The position numbers and the translations under genes were made by a program. DNA of 64,000 bases. Source: Jiangella anatolica. GTDB lineage: Bacteria; Actinomycetota; Actinomycetes; Jiangellales; Jiangellaceae. Positions 29,629-38,833 of this stretch are shown one piece after another (position 1 is the stretch's first letter; the number at the start of each line of letters is the position of its first letter). The stretch is taken from positions 1-64,000 of the forward strand of contig NZ_POTW01000007.1 in the NCBI RefSeq assembly GCF_003236295.1, in the 5' to 3' direction. A model generated the notes under the pieces. That model had not been told where the DNA came from, did no database searches, and saw only the letters and a program-made list of their open reading frames with translations.

Positions 29629-32097
29629 TCAAGACCGCGGGTTGCCCGTGTGCAGGATCCGCGGTGCGTCCGCGAACGGCCACGGGATCGAGTACGGCAT
29701 GCCCGGCCAGAGGTCGAACATGTTGTCGGCGAGGGCCCGGTCGCCGTCCAGGTCGAGGCAGACGCCGAGCACGAACACGTCGCTCTGGAACGTGGCCACG
29801 CCGTCGCCGAGGACCACCTTGGGCTCGCCGGCCGGCGCCCAATCCAACTCCCGGTGCAGCGGCAGGATCAGCCGGCTGCGGGCGTCGAGCTCGCCGTCGC
29901 GGCGCAGCGCCGCGAACGCGACGCTGCTGACCGGGTCGCCCTCCCACGGGCCGAGCGTGGCCACGACGGCAGAGCTGTTCGCCGGCAGCGTGACGGTCGC
30001 CGTCCGGGCGCTGCCCGGCCCGTCGGTGCGGAAGAACCCGTACTCCAGCTCGCCCGTGACGTCGGCCGGGGTGTCGTTGACGCCGAACACCTCGACCACG
30101 TCGCCGGTCCGCGCCACCACGACGCTGACCGGCGCCATCGCCCGGCGCACCGCCCAGAAGCCGGGGGTGCGGCGCTGGTAGTAGTCGACGGTCGTCCAGC
30201 TGCGGGTCGTCGGCCACGAGTCGTTGAAGGCCCAGAAGACCGCCGCGCCGCTGTCCGGCCGGCGCCGCCGGTAGTTCTCGACGTACTCGCGCAGGCCCTC
30301 GGACTGCAGCAGCCCGCCCCAGTAGGCGTACTGCTCGACGTCGAGGTCCGCGGACGAGACGCCCATGACCTGCAGCAGCATCTCGTCCGGGATCGCCGGG
30401 CGCGTGTCGCCCGGCTGGGCGATCCAGTTGTCGTGCGTGTGCCAGCCGATCGAGGCCTGCGGGTGGTCGTGGTCCTCGACGATCTCCCGCAGCGTCGGCA
30501 GCGAGGTCGGGCCGAGGACGCCGCCCTCGGCCGCGAACCGGGCCGGGCTCTGCCGGTAGTCGCGGATGTCCCAGTTGCCCATGCCGATGTGCCACGGGTG
30601 CTGGGTGCCGACGTGGTCGTCGTTCGGGTACGCCGTGGTGCCGGGGGAGTGCGGCGAGCAGGGCGCGTAGTACCGCGACGGGTCCTCGGCCTCCAGCACG
30701 CTCGGCAGCAGCAGGTGGAAGACGTGGTAGTCGGGCAGCGGGTCGGCGCCGGCGTCCGGGGTGCGCTGCATCCACTCGCTCTCGTTCTGGCCGCACCAGA
30801 TCGCCAGGCTCGGGTGCGACGCGAGCCGGCGGACCTGCCACGTGGCCTCCGCCCGGACGTCCTCGAGGAACGCGCGGTCCTCGGCCGGGTACCAGGAGCA
30901 GGCGAACGTGAAGTCCTGCCAGACGAGGATGCCGGCCCGGTCGCACAGCTCGTAGAAGTCGTCGGACTCGTAGAGTCCCACGCCGTTGACGCGGAAGAAG
31001 GTGAAGTTCGACTCCACGGCCAGCTCGATCAGGCGCTCGTAGCGGGCCCGGTCGATCCGGTGCGGGATGCTGTCCAGCGGCGCGATGTTGGCGCCCTTGC
31101 AGAACACCGGCCGGTTGTTCACGACGACGGTGAAGTAGCGGCCGCCGCCGGGGTGCGGGCTCTGGTCGATCTCGATCCGGCGGAACCCGATCACGCTGCA
31201 GCGCCGCTCGACGCGGCCGTCCCACTCGACCTCCACGTCCAGGTCGTGCAGGGTCTGCGGTCCCTGGCCGTTGGGCCACCACAACTCGGGGTGCTCGACG
31301 GTGAGGACGACCTCGTACACGCCCTCGCCGGGCGCCACCTCGACGTCGGCCCGGCCGGTCACGCCGGCGACGCCCGCCCGGATCGTCGCGCCGATCGGAT
31401 CGGTGCCGACGTTCTCCAGCTCGACCCGGGCCCGGACGATGCCGGTGGCGAGGTCGGCGTCGACGTCGGCCAGCGGGACGGCGCGGCCCACCAGGAGGTC
31501 CGAGTGGGCGACGACGAGCCGGGCGTCGCCGCCGATGCCCACGTTGAGGTACCGCGAGGACCAGTCCCAGCCCCACTGGTAGGACGGCTTGCGGTGCCAC
31601 GGGCGCTTGTGCCGGTTCCAGTCGTCGTCCTTGCCGGTGAGGATCGCCGCCTTGTCGATGCCGCCGTGCCGCGCCTGCAGCTCGACGGCGAGGTGGTTCT
31701 CACCCTCGTGGATCAGCTCCGTGACCTCGGTCCGGAACGGCCGGAACGCGTTGGCGTGCTCGCCGGCCGGCCGCCCGTTGACGAACACGCGGGCGACGAG
31801 ATCGAGCTGGCCGAAGTGGAGCCAGACCCGCCGGCCGGCCAGCTCCGGCGGGACGACGACGTCGCGGTGGTACCACCACACGGTGTCGTCGACCCAGCGC
31901 GACCGCGCGGTCGTGAGGCCGAGGTTCGGCTCGTCCAGGAGGCCGGCCGCGATCAGGTCCAGGTGCACCTCGCCGGGGACGGTCGCCGTCGCGAGGAAGG
32001 GCCCGTCGGTGGCGTCGAGGAGCGGCCGGGCCGCGATCTTGCGGGTGCCGTCGCTCCAGCCGAGGCCCCAGGATCCGTTCAGGTCGATCTGGTCCAT
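29629..32097 (-). CDS. Glycoside hydrolase family 2, beta-mannosidase-like
   Basis: This 822-residue enzyme starts MDQIDLNGSWGLGWSDGT. The N-terminal jelly-roll (about 1-190) contains PGEVHLDLIAAGLL, WWYHRDVVVP and GQLDLVARVFVNG. Ig-like domains follow, then a TIM barrel with FCKGANIAPLDSIPHR, RVNGVGLYESDDFYELCDRAGILVWQDFTFAC and the acid/base NE in AIWCGQNESEW. The likely nucleophile Glu lies in ARFAAEGG. No signal peptide is visible, so it acts on imported oligosaccharides. The ATG at 32097 has GGAGGAC upstream; a longer in-frame start would overlap the operator. It is divergent from a second GH2 gene at 32175. Confidence 0.9.
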   Translation of the reverse strand: MDQIDLNGSWGLGWSDGTRKIAARPLLDATDGPFLATATVPGEVHLDLIAAGLLDEPNLGLTTARSRWVDDTVWWYHRDVVVPPELAGRRVWLHFGQLDLVARVFVNGRPAGEHANAFRPFRTEVTELIHEGENHLAVELQARHGGIDKAAILTGKDDDWNRHKRPWHRKPSYQWGWDWSSRYLNVGIGGDARLVVAHSDLLVGRAVPLADVDADLATGIVRARVELENVGTDPIGATIRAGVAGVTGRADVEVAPGEGVYEVVLTVEHPELWWPNGQGPQTLHDLDVEVEWDGRVERRCSVIGFRRIEIDQSPHPGGGRYFTVVVNNRPVFCKGANIAPLDSIPHRIDRARYERLIELAVESNFTFFRVNGVGLYESDDFYELCDRAGILVWQDFTFACSWYPAEDRAFLEDVRAEATWQVRRLASHPSLAIWCGQNESEWMQRTPDAGADPLPDYHVFHLLLPSVLEAEDPSRYYAPCSPHSPGTTAYPNDDHVGTQHPWHIGMGNWDIRDYRQSPARFAAEGGVLGPTSLPTLREIVEDHDHPQASIGWHTHDNWIAQPGDTRPAIPDEMLLQVMGVSSADLDVEQYAYWGGLLQSEGLREYVENYRRRRPDSGAAVFWAFNDSWPTTRSWTTVDYYQRRTPGFWAVRRAMAPVSVVVARTGDVVEVFGVNDTPADVTGELEYGFFRTDGPGSARTATVTLPANSSAVVATLGPWEGDPVSSVAFAALRRDGELDARSRLILPLHRELDWAPAGEPKVVLGDGVATFQSDVFVLGVCLDLDGDRALADNMFDLWPGMPYSIPWPFADAPRILHTGNPRS

Positions 32098-32127
32098 CTC
32101 GTCCTCCGCTGGGGTAGGGTCTTCGCC

Positions 32128-32158
32128 TAACAAATGGTCGAGTAGTGAGCATCTGCTC
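32128..32158. promoter_or_regulatory. Tandem operator pair D (SorC-type) between two GH2 genes
   Basis: TAACAAATGGTC at 32128-32139 and GAGCATCTGCTC at 32147-32158 are 19 bp apart in the 77-bp divergent region. The first member differs from its counterpart at 21825 at only two positions. Confidence 0.65.
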
Positions 32159-32174
32159 GTCAAGAGGAGTTGCC

Positions 32175-34106
32175 GTGCGGACATGTCGCGATCTGGGCGC
32201 GCTGGAGTGGACGCTGACCGGCTGGGCGCCGTACCTGTGGCGCGCCGCGACGACCATGGAGCTGGGCCTCCCCGTCAGCCCCGACCACGTCGTCGGTGCC
32301 GCGCCGGTGCCGGGATCGGTGCAGCGCGCGCTGCGCGACGCGGGCCTGCTGCCGGACTGGAACCAGGCCGGTCGGGCGCAGGAGTGCGAGTGGGTGGAGA
32401 ACCGGCACTGGCTGTACGAGACGACCATCCCGGACGACTGGCTGGCCGGCGGCGGCGTCGTCCGGCTGCGCTGCCTCGGGCTGGACCACAGCGGCTGGGT
32501 GCTGGTCAACGGCGTCGAGGTGGGCGAGTTCCGCGGCACCCACGTCCCGCACGTCCTCGACCTGACCGCCCATCTGAAGGAGAGCGGGAACACGCTGGTC
32601 ATCGCGTTCGACCTGCCGCCGCGCTGGCTCGGCCAGTTCGGCCACACGTCGCGCTTCACCGAGTGGAAGACCCGCTTCAACTACACCTGGGACTGGCAGC
32701 CGCGGCTCGTGCAGCTGGGGATCTGGGACGGCATCCGGCTGGACGTGGTCGACGGCGCCGAGCTCGGCCCGGTGCGGTGCCGGGCCGGCGTGGACGTGTC
32801 CGAGGCCGGCCGGTTGCGCGTCTCCGGCGAGGTGACCGGCGAGGCCGACGCGGTCACCGTCACGCTGCGGTCCGGCGAGCGGGTCGTGCGCAGTGAGCGG
32901 ATCGCGCCGTCCCGGTTCGCCGCCGGCGTCGACTGGACCGGCCTCGACGTGGAGCTGTGGTGGCCGAACGGGCAGGGCGGCCAGCCCTTGTACGACGTCG
33001 AGGTGACTGTCGAGGCCGGCGGCGTCGAGCACGACCGCCGCTCCCTCCGCGTCGGCTTCCGCGACGTCGCGTGGCGGCAGTGTGAGGGCGCGGCGGCGGG
33101 CTCGGACACCTGGCTGTGCCTCGTCAACGGCCGGCCGGTGTTCCTGCAGGGCGTGAACTTCCCGCCGATGTCGGGCCTCTACGCCGACGTGACCCGCGAC
33201 GAGTACCGCGCCCGGCTGGAGCTCTACCGCGAACTCGGCGTGAACACGCTGCGCATCAACGCCTGCGGGTTCCTGGAGAGGCGCGACTTCTACGAGCTGT
33301 GCGACGAGCTCGGCCTGCTGGTCTGGCAGGACCTGCCGCTCACGTCGTCGCTGCTGGAGAACGTCCCGCCGGACGACCCGGCGTCGATCGAGGCGCTCGG
33401 CGACATCTTCGCGTCGTTCATCGCCCGTCGCGGGCACCACGCATCACTGTTCCTGTGGTCCGGCGGCAACGAGCAGTTCCGGGTGGAGTCCGGGGCGGCG
33501 GTGCCGATCGGGACGGAGCACCCGATGATGGCGCGGCTGGCCCGCATCGCCGGCGAGCTGGACCCCGGGCGGCGGTTCATCCCGGCCAGCCCCACCGGGC
33601 CGCGGATGTCGTACCACGACGCGGACGCGGGGAAGGGGCTGCACGAGAACGTCCACGGCCCATACCGCCCCGAGCCGGCCGAGTACTGGGAGCGGCAGGA
33701 CGCGCTGTTCCGCGCCGAGCTGGCCGCGCCCGCCGCGTCGGACGCCGAGGTGATCGAGCGCTACGCCGGCGGCCACGACCCGCTCCCCGTCAGCCCCGAC
33801 AGCCCCGTCTGGCGCCGGCCGTCGCCGTGGTGGGTCGAGATCGACGCGTTCGTCGCCGAGCACGGCCGCGACCCCCGCGACCTCCCCGAGTACGTCGCCT
33901 GGAGCCAGGCCCGGCAGGCGGAGTCACTGGCGCTCGCGGTGGCGGCGTGCAAGGACCGCTTCCCGCGCACCGGCGGCGTGCTGCTCTGGTGCGGCCACGA
34001 CAGCTACCCGACGCCGGCCAACTGCAGCATCATCGACGTCGAGAACACCCCGAAGCCGGCCGCGCTCCGGCTGCGGGAGATCTGGCGCCGCGACTTCGTG
34101 GTGTGA
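32175..34106 (+). CDS. Glycoside hydrolase family 2 protein, mannosidase-like
   Basis: This 643-residue protein is shorter than the divergent partner. It has the GH2 sugar-binding domain (LPDWNQAGRAQECEWVENRHWLYE, DHSGWVLVNGVEVGEF), an Ig-like domain, and a barrel with LVNGRPVFLQGVNFPP, NTLRINACGFLERRDFYELCDELGLLVWQDLPL, the acid/base NE in FLWSGGNEQF and a candidate nucleophile in FRAELAAP. The C-terminal Ig domains of canonical mannosidases are missing; it ends soon after the barrel (RLREIWRRDF). GTG start with AGGAG seven bases upstream. It is cytoplasmic. Together with the first GH2 it may attack different linkages or chain ends. Confidence 0.88.
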   Translation: MRTCRDLGALEWTLTGWAPYLWRAATTMELGLPVSPDHVVGAAPVPGSVQRALRDAGLLPDWNQAGRAQECEWVENRHWLYETTIPDDWLAGGGVVRLRCLGLDHSGWVLVNGVEVGEFRGTHVPHVLDLTAHLKESGNTLVIAFDLPPRWLGQFGHTSRFTEWKTRFNYTWDWQPRLVQLGIWDGIRLDVVDGAELGPVRCRAGVDVSEAGRLRVSGEVTGEADAVTVTLRSGERVVRSERIAPSRFAAGVDWTGLDVELWWPNGQGGQPLYDVEVTVEAGGVEHDRRSLRVGFRDVAWRQCEGAAAGSDTWLCLVNGRPVFLQGVNFPPMSGLYADVTRDEYRARLELYRELGVNTLRINACGFLERRDFYELCDELGLLVWQDLPLTSSLLENVPPDDPASIEALGDIFASFIARRGHHASLFLWSGGNEQFRVESGAAVPIGTEHPMMARLARIAGELDPGRRFIPASPTGPRMSYHDADAGKGLHENVHGPYRPEPAEYWERQDALFRAELAAPAASDAEVIERYAGGHDPLPVSPDSPVWRRPSPWWVEIDAFVAEHGRDPRDLPEYVAWSQARQAESLALAVAACKDRFPRTGGVLLWCGHDSYPTPANCSIIDVENTPKPAALRLREIWRRDFVV

Positions 34107-34108
34107 CC

Positions 34109-35083
34109 TCAGCCGTTCTTGTCGGCCAGCTCCATGACGGCCCGGGCGGTGTTCACCGACGTGACGAGCGTGTGCACCAGCCCGGAGCGGAGCGCGCCGA
34201 GGATCGCCGGCGCCTTCGAGTTCTCCGACGCGACCGCGATGACCTGGGTGATCGAGCGCAGGTCGTCCAAGGTCAGGCCGACGACGCGCTCCTCGATCCA
34301 CTTGGCGCTGGGGTCGCCGTCGACGGTGAAGAAGCTGCCGAGGATGTCGCCGACGGCGCCGGCGTCGAGGAGCCGGCTCATCTCCTTCGCCGTGATGCAG
34401 CCCAGCCGGACGACGAGGGAGTCGGTGTTGGCGTCGCCGATGCCGACGACGGCGATGTCGGCGGCGCGGGCTTGCTCGATGGTGCGCCCGACGTCGAGGT
34501 GGCCGGCGAACGTGTCGCGCTGCTCGCCGCTCTTGGCGTAGGCCGGCGCGAACATGCCGACGGACTTCCCGCCGAGCGCGTCGGCCAGCTGTCCGGCGAT
34601 GTCGTTGGAGTTCAGGCCCTCGCCGGTGAGCGGCGAGCCGCCGATGCCGCTGACCACCGTGCAGGCGCGCGGCCGCAGCCCGGACGCCTGCTGGCTGACG
34701 GCGCGGACGTTGCGGCCCATGCCGACCGTGATCGTGGTGTCGTCGCGCACGAGCCGGTCCAGCAGCTCCACCGCGGCGGCGCCCACCCGCGCTCGCTGCT
34801 CGTCCTCGTCGCTCTGGTCGCCGACGACGATGGCCTGAGTCAGCCCGAACCGCTGCACCAGCTCCGTCTCGACCGGCATGGCCAGCGACGGGTGCATGTT
34901 GACCTTGATCTCGACGATGCCCTCGCGCCGGGCCTGGCGCAGCAGCCGGCCCACCTTCGGCCGCGACAGCTTCAGGTGGGTCGCGATCTCCTCCTGCGTC
35001 ATGTCCTCCAGGTAGTACATCGAGGACACCCGCGTGAGCAGCTCGGTCGTCGAGGTGAGTGCGGTCGTGCCGGGTGCAGCCAT
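34109..35083 (-). CDS. SorC/DeoR-type sugar-binding transcriptional regulator
   Basis: This 324-residue protein has an N-terminal helix-turn-helix (YYLEDMTQEEIATHLKLSRPKVGRLLRQARREGIVEI, residues about 23-58) and a SorC sugar-phosphate effector domain (VGMGRNVRAVSQQ, VSGIGG, NSNDIAGQLADALGG, VVGIGDANTDS, LGCITAKEMSRLLDAGAVGDILGSFF, VVGLTLDDLRSI). SorC proteins are tetramers that bind extended operators and respond to phosphorylated sugars. It is the only sugar regulator in 20-42 kb. It converges with GH2 (2-bp gap) and has operator pair E ahead of its own start, so autoregulation is likely. Confidence 0.92.
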   Translation of the reverse strand: MAAPGTTALTSTTELLTRVSSMYYLEDMTQEEIATHLKLSRPKVGRLLRQARREGIVEIKVNMHPSLAMPVETELVQRFGLTQAIVVGDQSDEDEQRARVGAAAVELLDRLVRDDTTITVGMGRNVRAVSQQASGLRPRACTVVSGIGGSPLTGEGLNSNDIAGQLADALGGKSVGMFAPAYAKSGEQRDTFAGHLDVGRTIEQARAADIAVVGIGDANTDSLVVRLGCITAKEMSRLLDAGAVGDILGSFFTVDGDPSAKWIEERVVGLTLDDLRSITQVIAVASENSKAPAILGALRSGLVHTLVTSVNTARAVMELADKNG

Positions 35084-35139
35084 GTGTATGCGTCTCCGCT
35101 CCCGCCGGCGGTCGGCCGGCGATCCCTACGCGCTGGCAC

Positions 35140-35170
35140 GATCATATGCTCGCGCGATGACCCAGTGCAC
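35140..35170. promoter_or_regulatory. Tandem operator pair E (SorC-type) upstream of the regulator gene
   Basis: GATCATATGCTC at 35140-35151 differs by one base from the perfect palindrome of pair C. A weaker GACCCAGTGCAC at 35159-35170 lies 19 bp away. The pair is 57-87 bp upstream of the SorC start. Confidence 0.55.
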
Positions 35171-35176
35171 ACCGCA

Positions 35177-36025
35177 TCAGGTGGCACCGGCGGCGGCCAG
35201 GGCGTCGTCGTCCAGCGGCGGCAGCGACTGCCGGACGGCGCGCCGATTGGCCTGTTCGGCCGGGTCGGCGACCAGGTTCGCGGCCCAGAGCCGCTGGGTG
35301 TAGGGGTGCTGCGGGTCGTCGGTGACCTGCAGGGCGGGCCCGGTCTCGACGATGTGCCCGCGGTACATGACGGCGACCCGGTGACTCACGTGCCGGACGA
35401 CGGACAGGTCGTGGGAGATGAACAGGTAGGCGACCCCGGTCCGCTGCTGCAGCTCGATGAACAGGTCGAGCACCTTGAGCTGGGTGGACAGGTCCAGCGC
35501 GGACACCGGTTCGTCGCAGACGATCAGCTTCGGGTCCAGTGCGAGGGCCCGGGCGATGGCGATGCGCTGGCGCTGCCCGCCGCTGAACTCGCGGGAGTAC
35601 CGGTCCAGCGCGTCGGCGGGCATGGCCACCTGGTCCAGCAGCGCCCGTACCGTGCTCGCGGCGTCCTTCTTCTTGGCGCCCTGCGCGACCAGCGGCTCGG
35701 TGAGGATGTCGCGGATCGTCATCGACGGGTTGAGCGACGTGTACGGGTCCTGGAACACCACCTGGATGTCGCGGGCCAGCCGCCGCCGGCCGCGTGCGCC
35801 GAGCCGGGTGACGTCCTCGCCGGCGAACGTGAGCGTGCCGCCCGCGACCGGCACCAGTCCCAGGACGGCCCGGCCGAGCGTCGTCTTGCCCGATCCGGAC
35901 TCGCCGACCAGGCCGAGCGTCTCGCCCTGCCCGATCTCGACGGATACGCCCTTGAGCACCTCGTTGGCGTTGCGGCCGCGGCCGTACGTGACGCGCAGGT
36001 CGTGCGCGGTGAGCAGGTCAGGCAT
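35177..36025 (-). CDS. Opp/Dpp-type ABC transporter ATP-binding protein (OppF-like)
   Basis: This 282-residue ATPase has Walker [11 protein letters not shown], the Q-loop [17 protein letters not shown], the ABC signature [15 protein letters not shown], Walker [13 protein letters not shown] and the H-loop [11 protein letters not shown]. The short C-terminal region is oligopeptide-type ([11 protein letters not shown]). It overlaps the fused permease-ATPase gene by 8 bp and is the last gene of the transporter operon. It pairs with the ATPase half of the 36018-37853 product. Confidence 0.92.
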   Translation of the reverse strand: MPDLLTAHDLRVTYGRGRNANEVLKGVSVEIGQGETLGLVGESGSGKTTLGRAVLGLVPVAGGTLTFAGEDVTRLGARGRRRLARDIQVVFQDPYTSLNPSMTIRDILTEPLVAQGAKKKDAASTVRALLDQVAMPADALDRYSREFSGGQRQRIAIARALALDPKLIVCDEPVSALDLSTQLKVLDLFIELQQRTGVAYLFISHDLSVVRHVSHRVAVMYRGHIVETGPALQVTDDPQHPYTQRLWAANLVADPAEQANRRAVRQSLPPLDDDALAAAGAT

Positions 36026-37853
36026 GGGCGGCCTTTCGCCGGGCGGACGCCTCGCGTGGCGCCGCGTTGTCGAGCACCGAGCCGAGCAGCATCCGGGTGT
36101 ACTCGTGCTGCGGCCGGGTGAACACGTCGCCGACCCGGCCCTCCTCGACGATCCGCCCGGACCGCATGACGACGACGCGGTCGCACAGGTCGGCGACCAC
36201 GCCGAAGTTGTGGGTCACGATCAGCACGCCCATGCCGGTCTCGGTCTGCAGGTCACGCAGCAGGTCCAGGACCTCGGCCTGGATCGTCACGTCCAGCGCG
36301 GTGGTCGGCTCGTCCGCCAGCAGCAGCGACGGCGTGCAGGCGACCGCGCCGGCGATCAGGACCCGCTGCGCCATGCCACCGGAGATCTGGTGCGGATAGC
36401 GGCGGTAGACCCGCAGCGGATCGGCGATGCCGACGCGGTCGAGCATGGCCAGCGCCAGGTCGCGGGCCTCCTTCTTCGTCGCCCGCGACTGCGCCCGGAT
36501 GCCGTGCACCAGCTGCGACCCCACCGTGAAGGACGGGTCCAGGTTGGACAGCGGCTCCTGCGGGACGTAGGCCATCCGGTGCCCGCGGATCTCCAGCAGG
36601 TCCCGCTCCGGCAGGCCGAGCAGCTCCCGTCCGTCGAGGCGGATGGAGCCGCGGGCGACGATGGCCTCCTCCGGCAGCAGCCCGAGCGTGGCGAACACCG
36701 TCTGTGTCTTGCCCGAGCCTGATTCGCCGACGACGCCCACGACCTCGCCCTTCTCGACCCGGAACGAGACGTCGTCGACCACCGTCGTGAGCGAGCCGCC
36801 CGACTCGTAGGCGACGCGCAGCCCGTCGATCGCCAGCAGCGGCTGCGAGGTGGACGTCGACGTCGTCGCAGTCGTCGCGGTCGCCGCGTCGGCCGTGCCG
36901 CCGAGCGTGCGCTCCGCGGCGGCCGAGCCGAGCAGCGCCTCGATCTCGCGGCGCCGCGCGCGGGTGCTCGGTTTGACGTAGGTGCCCTCCAGGGTGTCGC
37001 GGACGCCGATGGAGATCAGCGTGAACGCGCTGGTGACCAGGCCGAGCGCGACGGCCGGCCAGATGAGCTGCTCCGGCGCGACGTAGATGTTGCCGAACGC
37101 GTCGGTGAGCATGGCGCCCCAGCTCGGCACGCCGGCCTGGCCGAGGCCGAGGAACTCCAGCCCGGCCTGGACGGCGATGCCGGCGCCGGCCAGCCCGGCG
37201 ATCATCAGGATGACCGGCGCCCGGATGGCGATCAGCACGTGCCGCCCGACGATCCGCCGGTCGGGGAGACCCGCGACCCGGGCGGCGTCGACGTAGAGCT
37301 CGTTGCGCACGTTGCGGGTCAGCGTCCGCACCATCCAGAACATGCTGGGGGAGACGAGGAACCCGAACACCGCCATGGCCACCGTCGTCGACACGCCGAG
37401 CAGCGTGTACAGCGAGATCAGGATGATCACGGCCGGCACCGCCATGATCGCCGAGAACAGCCAGCTGGCGACGCTGTCGAAGACCCGGCCGTAGTAGCCG
37501 GCGATCAGCCCGGCCGTCGTGCCGATGACGACGGCGACGACGGAGAGCACGGCGGCGGCCTGGAACGCGCCCCGGGTCGAGGCGATCAGCCGGCTGAGGA
37601 TGTCGCGCCCGTAGTTGTCCCCGCCGAGCAGGTAGTCCGAGCCGAACGGCGCCGCGTTCGTCAGCCGCAGGTTCACCTCGTTCGGCGGGTACGGCAGGAT
37701 CCACGGCTGGATGATCGCGATGACGGCGAACAGCGCCAGCACCACCAGCGACGCCGCCGTGAGCGGGTTGCGCAGCAGGGCGCGGAACACCCCGCGCCGG
37801 ACGATCGGCTCGGCGGCGATCGCCCGTCCGGTGATGTCGGCGTCGGCGCTCAC
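36018..37853 (-). CDS. Fused ABC permease (DppC-like) and ATPase (DppD-like)
   Basis: In this 611-residue fusion, residues 1-285 are an inner-membrane permease with six helices and the EAA-type loop ([21 protein letters not shown]). A Ser/Thr/Ala-rich linker ([13 protein letters not shown]) spans about 310-330. Residues 332-611 are an ATPase with Walker [11 protein letters not shown], signature [15 protein letters not shown] and Walker [13 protein letters not shown]. The GTG at 37853 overlaps the upstream permease stop as GTGA. The fusion fixes a 1:1 permease to ATPase ratio; actinobacterial Opp systems show it repeatedly. Confidence 0.9.
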   Translation of the reverse strand: MSADADITGRAIAAEPIVRRGVFRALLRNPLTAASLVVLALFAVIAIIQPWILPYPPNEVNLRLTNAAPFGSDYLLGGDNYGRDILSRLIASTRGAFQAAAVLSVVAVVIGTTAGLIAGYYGRVFDSVASWLFSAIMAVPAVIILISLYTLLGVSTTVAMAVFGFLVSPSMFWMVRTLTRNVRNELYVDAARVAGLPDRRIVGRHVLIAIRAPVILMIAGLAGAGIAVQAGLEFLGLGQAGVPSWGAMLTDAFGNIYVAPEQLIWPAVALGLVTSAFTLISIGVRDTLEGTYVKPSTRARRREIEALLGSAAAERTLGGTADAATATTATTSTSTSQPLLAIDGLRVAYESGGSLTTVVDDVSFRVEKGEVVGVVGESGSGKTQTVFATLGLLPEEAIVARGSIRLDGRELLGLPERDLLEIRGHRMAYVPQEPLSNLDPSFTVGSQLVHGIRAQSRATKKEARDLALAMLDRVGIADPLRVYRRYPHQISGGMAQRVLIAGAVACTPSLLLADEPTTALDVTIQAEVLDLLRDLQTETGMGVLIVTHNFGVVADLCDRVVVMRSGRIVEEGRVGDVFTRPQHEYTRMLLGSVLDNAAPREASARRKAAHA

Positions 37854-38794
37854 GAGATCCTCACCTTCGGGTTGAGGAAGCCGTTGATCAGATCGACGGC
37901 GATGTTGATGATCACGATCACGACGACGAAGAACGCGACGCCGCCGAGCACGACGGGGATGTCGCCGGCCAGCCCGGCGTCCAGCGACATCTGCCCGATG
38001 CCCGGCAGCGCGAAGATGCGTTCGACGATGATCGCCCCGCCGAGCAGCGCGATGATCTGCAGGCCGAGCATCTGCACGATCGACGGCGCCGCGTTGCGCA
38101 GCACGTGCCGGTACATGATCGACCGTGGACTCAGCCCGCGGGAGCGCAGCGTGCGCACGAAGTCCTGCCGGCGCATGTCGATGATCGAGCTGCGCACCCA
38201 GACGGCGAGACTGAAGATCGCGCCGAGGGCGATCGCGATCGACGGCAGGAAGATCGTCGACAGCCAGCCGCCGAACGTCTCGGTGATCGGGATGAAGCCG
38301 GTCGCCGGGAACAGCCCCAGGTTGAGGGCGAACACGATCACCAGCACCAGGGCCAGCCAGTAGCCGGGTACGGCACTGACGATGACCGACACCACCTGGA
38401 TCACGCGGTCGACGACGCCGCCGCGGGTCGCCGCCCACACCCCGAGCACCACGCTGAACACCAGCGTCAGGACGAGCGTGGCCGCGATCAGGCTGAGCGT
38501 GACCGGGACCCGGGTCGACATGATGGCGGTGACGTCCTGGTTGGACACGAACGACTCGCCCAGGTCGCCCCGGAACAGGCCGCCGAACCAGCCGGCGTAC
38601 TGCTCCGGCAGCGACCGGTCCAGCCCCAGGGCGTGCACCTTGATCTCCACCTCCTCGGGTCTCGCGTCCGCGCCGAGCAGGCGGTAGGCGATGGAGTCAG
38701 CGCCTCGCACGTGATACAGGACGTAGCTGATGCCGGTGACGGCGACGAACACCAGGACGCCGATGCCCAGCCGCCGGGCGACGTAGGTCAGCAT
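37850..38794 (-). CDS. Opp/Dpp-type ABC transporter permease (DppB-like)
   Basis: This 314-residue permease has an N-terminal helix (RRLGIGVLVFVAVTGISYVLYHV), an extracytoplasmic region with GLDRSLPEQYAGWFGGLFRGDLGESF, then five further helices and the EAA loop DFVRTLRSRGLSPRSIMYRHVLRNA. It forms the heterodimeric channel with the permease half of the next gene. It starts 39 bp after the binding-protein stop. Confidence 0.92.
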   Translation of the reverse strand: MLTYVARRLGIGVLVFVAVTGISYVLYHVRGADSIAYRLLGADARPEEVEIKVHALGLDRSLPEQYAGWFGGLFRGDLGESFVSNQDVTAIMSTRVPVTLSLIAATLVLTLVFSVVLGVWAATRGGVVDRVIQVVSVIVSAVPGYWLALVLVIVFALNLGLFPATGFIPITETFGGWLSTIFLPSIAIALGAIFSLAVWVRSSIIDMRRQDFVRTLRSRGLSPRSIMYRHVLRNAAPSIVQMLGLQIIALLGGAIIVERIFALPGIGQMSLDAGLAGDIPVVLGGVAFFVVVIVIINIAVDLINGFLNPKVRIS

Positions 38795-38833
38795 CGCTCA
38801 CCCCTTCCTGGGGCCTCCGGAGGTCCGGCCGGG

